Source: Hemerocallis citrina (Eukaryota; Streptophyta; Magnoliopsida; Asparagales; Asphodelaceae). Taken from it: DNA of 64,000 nt. Shown piece after piece: positions 44,548-56,424 of the stretch; the first letter of the stretch is position 1; each line of letters begins with the position of its first letter. Below the pieces are notes generated by a model. The model was not told the DNA's origin. It saw only the letters and a program-made list of their open reading frames with translations, and did not search any database. The DNA lies in assembly GCA_017893485.1 (NCBI GenBank), contig CM030358.1, positions 151,355,368 to 151,419,367 on the forward strand. Reading direction: 5' to 3'. A program made the translations under genes and the position numbers.

Positions 44548-45253
44548 TCCGAGTGTGAGTGAGTTGTAAGCTGTTCATTGTATTTTATGAGTAATAATGA
44601 AAAGAATTCCCGACTTCTTTAACCTGATCAATTTCATCGGTAGAGGATAGTTGCCAGGCACGGCGCGCAAGAGGTCGCTGCCGAGGTGACCTAGTGCAGC
44701 GGGCGCATACGCAATGACGTTTAGTCTTTTGACAGTCATTAATGGCGACATTTTGCCTTCCAATAAGAGTTAATGGCGACGTTTTCCCTCCCACCGTTTG
44801 GGGTTCCCAGGCCCAATAACTGTGCTTCTCAGGGGACTATATAACCCCCACTCCCTCTTGTTGGTTGTCAAGAAGTGAGTGGCTGATCTGCCACTCGACT
44901 TGGGTGCCTGCTGAAGGTGGGCGCCCCAAAATTAAAACTTTTCCGAGGGCTCCGGATTGGAGGCACACCAATCACCCTCAAACAATTCGGGGTTTTGGCC
45001 TCGAGGGTCGCGAGACCCCAGGTTGTTCGTTGGTAAGCGGTGGGCCAATCAATTGGTTCGGGGGATGGGAGAGAGCCGAGGGTCGGTGGCTCCCCTGCCG
45101 TCCTCGAACAGTTCGGGGATTTGGCTCGTGAAAGCCGCAAACCCCGAGTTGTTCGCGGGCGAGAGGAGGGTCGACCAGAAAACTTGAGGCTCGGCCGAAG
45201 GCGGACGCTCTAAACCTTGATGAAAATTTCGCTAAAGTAGTCGTGGTGGAAGG
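44548..45253. other. Tat-2 3' region between coiled-coil ORF and the 221-bp array
   Basis: No gene. Contains a second plus-strand TATA-like box (CTATATAACCCC, about 44838-44849) and a roughly 126-bp direct repeat (CAATTCGGGG... near 44984 and CAGTTCGGGG... near 45109). Confidence 0.5.
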
Positions 45254-46487
45254 CTTGAAGAAGCCCAAACCGTGCTAGGGGCCGATGCCGAGCCTCCACA
45301 CCGGGGAGATAGCCTCGGCCTTACTCTAGGGCGACGACAAGCCCCCACACTTGTTCTTAGGAAGACGGTACGAGTGTGGCTGACGGTCGCCGCCTTGCAC
45401 ATAGGTTGATGGGCTTGAAGAAGCCCAAACCATGCTAGGGGCAGATACTGAGCCCCACACCGGGAAGAAAGCCAGTAATGGGCGTAGCAGAAGGTCATCG
45501 CCGAGCGTATCAGTCATGGTGCTTTGAAGAAAGCCTCGGCCTCGCTCGAGGGCGACGGCGAGCCCCACACTTGTTCTCAGGAAGACGGTATGGGTGTGGC
45601 TGGCGGTTGCCGCCTTGCGCATAGGTTGATGGGCTTGAAGAAGCCCAAACCGTGCTAGGGGCAGATGCCGAGCCCCCACACCGGGGAGAAAGCCAGTAAC
45701 GGGCGTAGTTGAAGGTCGTCGCCGAGCGGATCGGTCGAGGTGCTTTGAAGAAAGCCTCGGCCTTGCTCAAGGGCGACGACGAGCCCCCACACTTGTTCTC
45801 AGGAAGACGGTACGGGTGTGGCTGGCGGTCACCGCCTTGCGCATAGGTTGATGGGCTTGAAGAAGCCCAAACCGTGCTAGGGCAGATGTCGAGCCCCCAC
45901 ACCGGAGAGAAAGCCAGTAATAGGCGTAGCTGAAGGTCTTTGCCGAGCGTATCGGTCGAGGTGCTTTGAAGAAAGCCTCGGCCTCGCTCGAGGGCAACGA
46001 CGAGCCCCCACACTTGTTCTCAGGAAGACGGTACGAGTGTGGCTGGCGATTGCCGCCTTGCGCATAGGTTGATGGGCTTGAAAAAGCCCAAACCGTGGTA
46101 GGGGCAGATGCCGAGCCCCCACACCGGGGAGAAAGCCAGTAACGGGCGTAGCTGAAGGTTGTCGCCGAGCGTATCAGTCGAGGTGCTTTGAAGAAAGCCT
46201 AGGCCTTGCTCGAGGGCGACAACGAGCCCCCACACTTGTTCTCAGGAAGACGGTACGGGTGTGGCTGGCGGTTGCCGCCTTGTGCATAGGTTGAAGGGCT
46301 TGAAGAAGCCCAAACCGTGCTAAGGGCAGATGCCGAGCCCCCACACCGGGGAGAAAGCCAATAACTGGCGTAGCTGAAGGTCGTCGCCGAGTGTATCTGT
46401 CGAGGTGCTTTGAAGAAAGCCTCGGCCTTGCTCGAGGGCGATGACGAGCCCCCACACTTGTTCTCAGGAAGACGGTACGGGTGTAGC
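45254..46487. repeat. Tandem array B, about 221-bp unit
   Basis: The phrase GCTTGAAGAAGCCCAAACC starts near 45254, 45413, 45631, 45855, 46076 and 46297: spacings 159, then 218-224. The unit includes CCCCCACACCGGGGAGAAAG and CTTGTTCTCAGGAAGACGG. The first unit is short by about 60 bases. Frames through it are not genes. Confidence 0.9.
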
Positions 46488-47487
46488 CGAGCACCGAGCC
46501 ATAAGCTTGTAAGGGAAGACTTTCTGGCTTGCGATGCTATCTGAGCACCGAGCCGTAAGCTTGTAAGGGAAGCTTTTCTGGCTCGCGATACTATCCGAGT
46601 GCCAAACGGTAAGCTTGTAAGGGAAGCTTTTTTGGCTCGCGATGCTATCCGAGTGCCGAGCCGTAAGCTTGTAAGGGAAGCTTTTCTGGCTCGCGATGCT
46701 ATCCAAGCACCGAGCCGTAAGCTTGAAAGGGAAGCTTTTCTGGCTCGCGATGCTATCCGAGTGCCGAGCCGCAAGCTTGTAAGGGAAGCCTTTTCTGGCT
46801 CGCGATGCTATCCGAGCACTAAGCCGTAAGCTTGTAATGGAAGCCTTTCTGGCTTGCGATGCTATCCGAGTGCCGAGCCGTAAGCTTGTAAGGGAAGCTT
46901 TTCTGGCTCGCGATACTATCCGAGCACCGAGCCTTAAGCTTGAAAGGGAAGCTTTTCTGGCTCGCGATGCTATCCGAGTACCGAGTCGTAAGCTTGTAAG
47001 GGAAGCCTTTCTGGCTCGCGATGCTATCCGAGCACCGAGCCGTAAGCTTGTAAGGGAAGCTTTTCTGGCTCGCGATGCTATCCGAGCACTGAACCGTAAG
47101 CTTGTAAGGGAAGCTTTTCTGGCTCGCGATACTATCCGAGTCCCGGGCCGTAAGTTTGTAAGGGAAGCTTTTCTGCCTCGTTCGGGATGCTATCCGAGTG
47201 TCGAGCCATAAGCATGTAAGGGAAGCCTTTTCTGGCTCGCGATGCTATCCGAGCACCGAGCCATAAGCTTGTAAGGGAAGCCTTTTCTGGATCGTGATGC
47301 TAACTGAGTACCGAGCCGTAAGCTTGTAAGGGAAGCTTTTCTGGCTCGCGATGCTATCCGAGTGCCAAGCCATAAGCTTGTAAGGGAAGATTTTCTGGCT
47401 CACGATGCTATCCAAGTGTCGAGCCGTAAGCTTGTAAGGGAAGCCTTTTCTGGCTCGCGATGCTATCCGAGTGCCGAGCCGTAAGCA
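46488..47487. repeat. Tandem array C, about 55-bp period, about 18 copies
   Basis: Unit GGCTCGCGATGCTATCCGAG, then CACCGAGCCGTAAGCTTGTA and AGGGAAGCTTTTCT. The first 20 bases differ from the array A core by one base. It directly abuts array B and ends about 140 bases from the pol stop codon. 47488-47623 is unique 3' region. Confidence 0.9.
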
Positions 47488-47623
47488 TGTTTTTTAATGA
47501 GACTCAATACGATGCCACAAACTTGTTTTAAGGAAGCTGGAATATTTACAACATATTTGAACTTTACACAAAGCGAGGCACGACGTGCCGATTACATTCT
47601 TCTTAATTTACATGGGATGGAGG

Positions 47624-48305
47624 CTAGTCCTCTCCTCCTAGGAACTTGATGAGGTGCTTCGCAATCCAGGGCCTCTTGACGGCCTTGCCTTCTGAGTTGG
47701 TTAGGCGGTACGTTCCCGGACGCACAACCTCAGATATTTTGTAAGGGCCCTCCCAGCTTGGGGCCAATTTCCTTTTCTGGCCGGGATTGGATACAACCAT
47801 ATTCCGGAGGACGAGATCTCCGAGTTGATCTCGGTGGGACGCACCTTCTTGTTGTAGAACTTTTCGATCCTTTGTTGGTAGATGCTCTTTCTGATGGCGG
47901 ACTTCTCCCTGACCTTGTCTATGAGGTCTAGGTCAGCTCGCAGCTGTGCAGAGTTGCTTGCTTCGTCGAAAGCCATGATCCGGGGCAAAGGGATCCCGAT
48001 TTCCAGTGGAATGATGGCCTCCGCACCGTATGTCAGATTGAATGGCGACTCCCCCATGGGGATTCTCTTTGTCATCCGGTGGGCCCAGAGAATGCTTGGC
48101 AGCTCATCAACCCATAACCCCTTGGCAGAGTTATCGAGTCGTTTTTTGAGGCCATCGAGAATTTGGCAGTCTACGTTCTCAGACTGATCGTTTGACTGGG
48201 GATGACATACCGAGGAGAAGCACTGCTGGATCCCGAGATCTTCGCAGAACTTTCGAAAATGCTTACCCGCAAAACTGAGTTCCATTGTCCGTGATGAGCA
48301 CCTGT
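47624..48305 (-). pseudogene. Tat-2 integrase, C-terminal part
   Basis: Continues the integrase broken at 58023 by Athila. Near the Athila edge the minus strand reads QVLITDNGTQF with the second catalytic Asp, then FRKFCEDLGIQQ, CHPQSNDQSEN with the catalytic Glu, LWVDELPSILWAHRMTKR and TYGAEAIIPLEIG. A frameshift near 47825 is followed in the new frame by LAPSWEGPYKISEVV and the pol end IAKHLIKFLGGED with stop at 47624-47626. The product would have been the DNA-joining enzyme. Confidence 0.9.
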
Positions 48306-48310
48306 GGGAT

Positions 48311-49903
48311 TGTTGTGCAATCTAGTTACCTAAATAAATAGATAAACTAGACACAAATTATAAACCTCGCAAGTGCACGAATCGTTTGGAAAAGCATAGT
48401 GACGAGCAAGGGTCGATCCCACAGAGATTGTAGACTTTAACTTACCAACCAATAAAAAGAATAAGAATCATAAAGAGTTGCTCTAAAGGTCTAAAAGAAA
48501 TGAAAAGATCAAAACTAAATTAAGAAATGCTGAATCACAAATGTTTATGAAGTAGTTGGGTTTAGATCTCCACCAATAGTCAGTAATGCTAAGTTACCTT
48601 CTGAACTTCTTCTTATTACTCATGTTTGTTCCCTTCAAGGGCATGGTATCTACTCCTTAAAGTACTGTTTCCCTAAGCCAAGAATTAGGCATGGTATCTA
48701 CTCTAATTCGTTTCTTTCATTAAGTGTTTAGCATGGTATCTACTAAGTTGTACTTAAAGAAAACATAAGATCAGTGGAAACGAACAAACACTCAAGGTTC
48801 TAGAAATTGGTATCAGATCTAGATCCCTTAAGTCGATTGAACCAAGAACCCCTAAAGATTCCCTTGTTCAAGTTACGGGCACGAGATTCGGGTCGTCTCA
48901 ATATGCTCATATAACAGATTCAGACAGATGGTAATGCAAACTTGATATTCTCAAGTTCTGTATGTCAGTCGACTGGCTCTCACCTCAGTCGACTGCTCTC
49001 AGAGCTTCGAGAACAAGTTTGATTATCATAAATCTATATCAATTCAATCAGATTCAATCAATAAGTAAAATAGAAGAACTCAGAAGAATATAGCACTACA
49101 TAACTACGGCTTCAATCTACCCAACTATGAAATTAGTTCCACATAATAATACTTTTATTAATCAACAAGTTTGAATACATGGTTAACATAAAAGAATTAG
49201 AAAGAGAAGGAATAAACTGATGTAGTTCGGTCAGATAGGTCGGCTGGCTGTCACACAGTCGACCGGCCGTTCTTTTCTTAATGCTTGATCTCCTTTCTTC
49301 TTCTTTGATGCTGATAAAGTGCTTCTTGTTGATGACTCTGGAACTCTGCGATTCGGTGATTCAGGAACGTGGAAGTATCTCCCAATAAGCTTCTTGGTTG
49401 GTATTTATAGAACACGGCTAGAGAACTAGGGTTTGCACTTTTCTTTTTATGGAAAAGTCCTTTTCTTTTATTTATTTCCTCCCTAGTTGCTCTGCGTATT
49501 ATTTCTTTCTCTTTTCTTCTATTCTTCCTTTTCTGTTCTGATTTGGATTAGATTTGGACGAATCTTCAAATATCTTATCTTTTGACTCTGCCGCCTACCA
49601 GTCGACTTGTCTTCGAACCAGTCGACTGTGTCGAGACTTCTGAAGATTTTATAATTGATCATCCAAGTCGGCTGTTGATAATCAACTTCTCTGGGCAGTC
49701 GCCTGTTGTAATGGACCAGTCGACTGATTATCTGCACTTTCCTGTGTATCATCTTTAACAGCCTGAATCTGCTTCGTTTCTCTATTTTAGGCTGTTTCCT
49801 ATGGAAAAGAGAAAATAAGAGTTAAATATCACATATAGAGCTTTTAAATGTCTAATTTCATTAAGATTATTGCTCCTAAATGTGAATAATATTGTGTTCA
49901 TCA
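48311..49903 (-). repeat. Athila 3' LTR
   Basis: 1593 bp, same length as the other LTR. TATA box (TCTATAAATACC on the minus strand) near 49408-49419. Carries six exact GTCGAC sites: 48968, 48988, 49258, 49601, 49621, 49719. Confidence 0.95.
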
Positions 49904-49945
49904 AATACCCCCAAACTTAGCTTTTGCTTGTCCTCAAGCAAAAAG
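49904..49945 (-). other. Athila polypurine tract with adjoining hairpin
   Basis: Plus strand AATACCCCCAAACTTAG (49904-49920) is the PPT complement, flush with the LTR. Next to it CTTTTGCTTG pairs with CAAGCAAAA across the loop TCCT (49931-49934). Confidence 0.85.
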
Positions 49946-50894
49946 TGAATTTATGAACAAGGGGATACTAATAATGATAGACTCAACCACCAAGAATTCT
50001 TATTATGTGAGCATCAACATATAACAATGTAAACAATTTCAGATAAAGTAAAATTAAACATACTCACCTTCTCCAGTGCAATTATTTGTTCATAATCCCC
50101 AAACTCAATCATATTTGTCATGCAACTAATGTAGTTATAGTATGCAACTACTCAATCTGTGATTATCCCCTTTTCTCTACTACAAACCGAGTAGCAAACT
50201 AGAGTTTTTTTTTTTTTTTTGTTTTTTTTTATATAGTCTCTTCTCTAAAGTTGTCACTTGACTTTTTACGCGAATGCAAAACATTTGTGGTGAATCCACC
50301 CGGTTACTCAACAAGTCACAAATTTTAAAGTGCTTTGCATACTCATATTTCAAGTTGTCGTTTGACGTAAAGGTAAACATTGGTGATGAATACCCCTAGT
50401 TACTAAGCACCCAAAACATTGGAGTAGATTGACTTTATTCAAATATATATACATATACTTTATCACTCTATTTACTTAAACTCAATTTAGGACTAGATCT
50501 AAAGGGAATAATCACCTGAAAAAGTACCACATTTGTGTATTATGTATAATCGCATGACTCATATAATTTTGTAAGGCATTATGAAACTCAACAATCCTAA
50601 AGTAAATAAGTATCCTTACTATTACTTTATAAGAAATTGTTTATCCTAAAAAAAAATTCAAAAGACTCCAAATATAACTAACTAATACCCCCAAACTTAG
50701 ATGGAACATTGTCCTCAATGTTCGCGCACAGCTTAAAATATAGGCATGTGTTACCATCTAAAAAGGAGAGATTAAAAAAAATAAAAAGATAAATAATGAA
50801 AAGAAAATGAAAGGAAGGTGTAAATACTCCCCTGAAAATTGGGTTGCCTCCCAATAAGCGTTGTGTTTTCTGTCTTCAGCTAGACATGATGAGT
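49946..50894 (-). other. Athila 3' non-coding region with a second PPT-hairpin copy
   Basis: No ORF of significance; the env-like gene of some Athila elements is absent. At 50684-50700 the 17-base PPT is repeated exactly, followed by hairpin GAACATTG (50704-50711), loop TCCT, CAATGTTC (50716-50723). A T-run lies at 50207-50229. Confidence 0.75.
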
Positions 50895-53800
50895 TCATGC
50901 GATGTATTGAATGGTTTGAAGATTCACATCTTCCTCGTGCAGCTCTAGACTCATCTCCATGTAAGGCTTCGCCCTATGCCCATTCACCTTGAATGTTTGA
51001 TTGTTCTCTTGGCTATGTACCTCCAACGCTCCATGAGGGAAGACTTTTGTAACAGTGTATGGGCCAGACCATCGTGACATAAGTTTGCCTGGAAAGAGTC
51101 TTAATCTTGAGTTGTATATTAATACCTTCTGTCCTTCATAAAACTCCTTCCTTGCTAGCTGTTTGTCATGGTACAACTTGGTCCTTTTCTTGTACAATTT
51201 TGCATTTTCATACGCGTCGTGCCTCAACTCTTCAAGCTCATTCAGTTGCAACCTTCTTTTGTCACCTGCTTGTTTCATATCAAAATTGAACCTTTTTATG
51301 GCCCAATAGGCTTTGTGTTCCAACTCCACTGGTAGATGACAGGCTTTTTCAAAAACCAAACGGTATGGTGACATGCCGATGGGTATTTTGTATGCTGTTC
51401 GGTAGGCCCATAATGCATCATTTAAGCGTAGCGACCAATCCTTCTCCTTGTGTTGACTGTCTTTTCCAAAATGCTCTTGATTTCTCTGTTGCTGATCTCC
51501 ACCTGCCCACTAGTTTGAGGATGATATGGGGTTCCCACTCTATGTGTGATACCATATTTCTTCATCAAAGAAGCAAACGGAAAGTTATTGAAGTGGCTCC
51601 CTCCATCACTAATTATTGCACGTGGTGTACCAAACCTAGTGAAAATGTTCTCCTGCAAAAACTTGACAACAACTTTGTGATCATTAGTTTTTTAGGGAAC
51701 AGCCTCGACCCACTTAGACACATAATCCACACCAACAAGTATGTATAAATAACCAAATGAGTTCGGAAAGGGACCCATGAAGTCGATTCCCCAAACATCA
51801 AAAAGCTCGATTACTTGTATGTTGTGTAATGGCATTTGATTTCTTGACGAGATGTTGCCTGTCCTTTGGCATTTGTCACAAGTCCTGCAAAAAGAAAAAG
51901 CATCTTTGAATACTTTAGGCCAATAAAATCCAGATTGCAATACCTTGAATGCTGTTCTTTTTGGTCCAAAATGTCCTCCACATGCGTATTGGTGGCAATA
52001 TTGTAGAATACTCATTTGTTCTTCTTCTGCCACACATCTTCTTATAATTTGATCAGCGCAAAATTTGAACAAATAAGGATCATCCCAATAATAGTGCTTG
52101 CACAAAGCCACCATTCTCTTCCTTTCCTGACTTGTCATACCTGGAGGGAAAACATGAGCAGTGAGATAATTTACAATATCTGCAAACCATGGAAAATTTG
52201 AGCAGTGAGATACCAGTCGACTGGCCCTGTTACCAGTCGACTGTCCCGATGATATGTTTATTTCAAATAGATGTTCATCTGGGAAATTTTCATTAAGTGG
52301 GGGCACAATTCTCTCTTCCTCCTGCAGTAGTCTGGACATGTGATCTGCAACAACATTGTCGCTTCCTTTTTTATCTCTAATCTCAAGATCGAATTCTTGA
52401 AGCAACAGCACCCATCTGATTAACCTAGGCTTAGCATCCTTTTTAGCAAACAAATATCTCAAGGCAGCATGGTCAGTAAAAACAATAACTTTAGAACCAA
52501 TCAAATATGATCTAAACTTCTCTACAGCAAATATAACAGCTAACATTTCTTTTTCAGTAGTGGAATAATTTAGCTGCGCATCGTTTAAAGTTCGAGAAGC
52601 ATAGTAAATAACATGGGGTTTCTTATTGATTCTTTGACCTAACACAGCCCCTAAAGCATAATCACTTGCATCACACATTAGCTCGAAAGGATGGCTCCAA
52701 TCTGGTGCCATGACAATAGGTGCAGAAATGAGAAGATTTTTCAATGTAATAAAAGCGTTTGTGCATTCATCTGTCCATGCAAACTCAACATCCTTAGCTA
52801 ACAAATCACAAAGGGGTTTGGAGATTTTTGAGAAATCTTTTATAAATCTTCTATAGAACCCTGCATGTCCAAGAAAACTCCTAACACTCTTAACTGTAGT
52901 GGGAGGGGGTAGTTTTGATATTATATCAATTTTTGCTTTGTCTACCTCTATGCCTCTTTTTGACACCACATGTCCCAACACAATACCTTGTTGTACCATG
53001 AACTGACACTTTTCCCAATTCAGCACTAAATTGCATTCTTCACATCTCTTAAGTACAAGCTGCAAATGGTTAAGGCATTCATCAAAACAAGATCCAAAAA
53101 CACTAAAATCATCCATAAATACCTCAATGAACCTTTCCACCATGTCTGAAAATATACTCATCATGCATCTTTGAAATGTTGCTGGTGCATTGCACAATCC
53201 AAAGGGCATCCTCCTGTATGCAAAAGTACCAAAAGGACATGTAAAAGTGATTTTTTCTTGATCTTCTGGAGCAATAGCAATTTGATTATAGCCACTATAA
53301 CCATCTAAAAAACAATAATGACTATATCCTGCTAATCTTTCTAACATTTGATCAATAAAAGGAAGAGGGAAGTGATCTTTCCTGGTTTCGTTATTCAATT
53401 TTCTGTAATCAATGCAAACCCTCCATCCTGTGGTCACTCTTGTAGGGATAAGCTCATTCTCTTCATTCTTCACCACTGTGACTCCACTTTTCTTAGGCAC
53501 TACATGTATAGGACTTACCCATTTGCTATCTGAGATGGGGTAGATGATGCCAACATCTAGTAGCTTCAAAATCTCTGCTCTTACCACTTCCTTCATGTTT
53601 GGATTAAGCCTTCTCTGTGCCTCCCTGCTAGGTTTTGCGTTGTTTTCAAGGAGGATTTTGTGCATGCATTTGGATGGACTTATCCCTTTGATATCTGCAA
53701 TGGTCCATCCTATTGCATTATTGTGTTCTCGTAGTACCCTCAGCAATCTTTCTTCTTCCTGTGCACTCAGGTTCGCAGCAATTATCACAGGTAGCGCCTG

Positions 53801-55051
53801 GTTCTCGCCCAAATATGCATGCTTCAAATGGTCGGGCAACTGCTTAAGCTCTATGTCTGGGAGTGTCGGTTCAGTCGACTGCCCCTTGACATCAGTCGAC
53901 TTATTCTGTTCGCCAGTCGCCTGATCTGAAGAAAAACAAACATTATCAGACACCAATTTTTCAAAGACAGGTGCAGGCGTACCTGAATATGACTTTGGAC
54001 TTTCAGGGTGGTGTACTGTCTCTGCAATCCTCTGGTCATCGTGTTCCTGAAATGTTTGATCAACAATCTCCTGTACCACATCAACATTATAGCATTCATG
54101 GTCATCATATGGTAATTTAAGTGTATCAAACATTTTGAATTCAACTTTCTCTCCGTTTATCTTCATACTTATAGTACCCTTTTTAACACAAATTTTTATA
54201 TCAGCTGTACTCATAAAGGGCCTACCTAGGATTATCGGTAGAGACGATGGCATTGAAGATTCCTCCATATCTAACACAACAAAATCAGCAGGCAAAATAA
54301 AATCGTTTACCTGAACTAGGACATCTTCCAAAATACCTCTAGGTCTTTTGATGCTGCGATCTGCCAATTGCAAAGTGATGGATGTTGGTTTGAGTTCCCC
54401 CAATCCTAGCTTTTCGTAAACAGAGTAAGGAAGAAGATTGATGCTTGCCCCCAAGTCTAAGAGTGCCTTTTCAAAGAAGTGCTCACCAACCCTGCACGGA
54501 ATAGTGAAACAACCTGGATCCTTCAGTTTAGGAGGTAATTTTCTTAATAGTACAGTGCTCACTTCCTCTGTCAAAGCCACATCTTCCTTAACCTGAAATG
54601 TTCTTTTGTGAGTACAACAGTCTTTCAAAAATTTGGCATACGAAGGAATTTGTTTAATAGCATCAAGTAGGGGGATATTAATTTCTACCTTTTTGAGAGT
54701 TTCAAAGATGTCAGATAAATGTTGTTCTTTCTTTTTATTGACTAACCTTTGAGGGAATGGTGGCGAAACTGTCCTTTCTTTTTCACTTACCTCGTTGGAA
54801 CCCAAAGCTTTTGATGGTTGTGCTTCTAATTCGTCTGTGTGTGTTCCAACCTTGCTGTCAATTATCTTACCATTTCTTAGGATTGTCACTGATTTGAGCT
54901 GTTCTTGGCCTCCAGGGTTTGGTATGGTTTGGGAAGGGAGTTCTCCTGCCTTCCGCTCGCTTAATTCTTTTGCAATCTGACCCATTTGTGTTTCCAATTT
55001 CTGAATTGCTTGCCCTTGTTGGTTGTTTGTTTGATGTTGTTGTTGGAGCAA
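50895..55051 (-). pseudogene. Athila pol: protease, RT, RNase H, integrase
   Basis: 55051-51692 is one frame of 1119 codons. In order: linker; protease (ALLDLGASINLLPYSVYEKL, about 54400-54480); spacer; RT (WRVCIDYRKLNNETRKDHFP, FCFLDGYSGYNQIAIAPEDQ, catalytic FMDDFSVFG near 53110); RNase H (FELMCDASDYALGAVLGQR, FTDHAALRYL); integrase zinc finger (HFGPKRTAFKVL, CRTCDKCQRT) and core start (DVWGIDFMGPFP). TAA at 51692-51694 interrupts it. The frame resumes to 51422 ([31 protein letters not shown]), then a one-base insertion shifts to 51374-50895 (integrase C-terminus, [18 protein letters not shown]). Otherwise well preserved. Confidence 0.95.
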
Positions 55052-55054
55052 TTA

Positions 55055-56299
55055 AAGAACGGTCGATTCAAAATCCAACTTCTTTTGTTCTTGGACTGGC
55101 CGATCAAACCCACTTCCCATTTGAAAGTTTCGTGCATGTCCTTGTGTGAATTGAGTTCCTTGATTATTTTGATTATTGCTCCATGAGAAATTTGGATGGT
55201 TCCTCCACCCTGGATTGTATGTGTTCGAGAAGGGATTGTTCTTTGGTGGAAACACTCCTCGACCTACATAGTGTGCATGCTCCTGATCTGTGAAAGAAGA
55301 TATGGGACATGTATCAGTTGTATGATCTAAATGAGAACAAATTGCACACATTTCGTTTGTTTGATTTTTAACTCCCCCCATCCTCGACATTGCATTAACA
55401 AGCATATCAATTTTCTTATTCATGTTTACCATTTCTAATTGAATGTTATTGCTATTAGAAATTTCGTAAACTCCCTGTTTTCTAAAAGGGCCCCTCCTTG
55501 TTGAGAATTGTTGTGAGTTCTCGCTTAGCTCTTCAAATAGTTCTATGGCCTCTTCACCGCTTTTCCTCATTAAGATCCCGTTGCAAGCTGAATCCACAAT
55601 TGCCTTGTTAGTATCATTTAACCCTTCATAAAAAGCTTGTACCTGTTCATCTTTAGGCATATTGTGCGTAGGGCATTTGAGAAGTTTGTTCTTGAAATCT
55701 TTCCATGCTTCGAAGAATAAATCTCCATCCCTTTGTTGGAAGAGTTGAATCTCTCTTTTCAGCTGTTTGGTCTTTTGGGCTGGGAAGAATTCTTTCAAAA
55801 ATTTCGTGGCCAATTGCTCCCATGAGTTTATTGATCCTGGTTCCAAAGAATTATACCATAGTTTAGCGTTAAGTTTTAAGGAAAAAGGAAACAAGATTAA
55901 CCTGATTTGTTCAGGGGTGAGCCCTTGGACGCTTTGTGTCCTGCAAAGATCGAAAAAGTCTTGTAGATGGAGATGAGGCTCTTCATCTGGTTTGCCACTA
56001 AAGTGGGGAACCATACTAAGTAACTGAGGAGATAGATGCATGTTCCCTGTGACATTAGGTTGATACGCAATGCAGGAAGGTTGCTCGATATTCTTAGGCA
56101 TGAACTTGTCCTGCATTGGCACTCGATTTGGCATTTCTTCTGCCATTATTGCTCGTGAATTGAGTCTCTGAGCAGTCGACTGGTTTCGTGCAACAGTCGA
56201 CTGGTTGGTCGCAGTCAGTCGACCTAATCTATGCAAAGTGCGTTCTGTTTCTGCGTCAATTGGTAGTAGCTCTGGACGAAGTGATCCCCTTCCGTGCAT
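55055..56299 (-). pseudogene. Athila gag
   Basis: 415 codons from Met 56299 (MHGRGSLRPELLPIDAETER), in the same frame as pol and separated only by TAA at 55052-55054. It has the gag core (HFSGKPDEEPHLHLQDFFDL, LFPFSLKLNAKLWYNSL, FPAQKTKQLKREIQLF) and a C-terminal CX2CX4H-type segment (CAICSHLDHTTDTC). The N-terminal stretch NQSTVARNQSTAQRLN is coded by three CAGTCGACTG-type motifs. Start chosen as the first Met downstream of the PBS in the long frame. Athila gag-pol is usually one frame, so the stop is probably a mutation, though readthrough cannot be excluded. Confidence 0.92.
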
Positions 56300-56401
56300 C
56301 CACCAAAATTCTGTAACCTAAAAGAAAAATACTTAATAATAAAATTAAAAAGAAAGAAAAAAAAACTTTCTACTGATCTGTAAGTTAAAATACTAGACAA
56401 T

Positions 56402-56418
56402 TCCCGGCAACGGCGCCA
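56402..56418 (-). other. Athila primer-binding site (tRNA-Asp)
   Basis: Minus strand TGGCGCCGTTGCCGGGA matches the 3' end of plant tRNA-Asp; six bases separate it from the LTR at 56425. 56300-56401 is leader. Confidence 0.9.
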
Positions 56419-56424
56419 AAAACT

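Noticed and set aside
45232..47211. Many open frames on both strands
   Set aside because: Translations of the 221-bp and 55-bp arrays; repeats explain their openness.
46488..47487. CRISPR-like regular repeats
   Set aside because: Units are contiguous tandem copies without unique spacers, in a plant retroelement.
50180..50380. Possible env-like ORF of Athila
   Set aside because: Only 66 codons, ends in a T-run artefact, no signal peptide or membrane segment.
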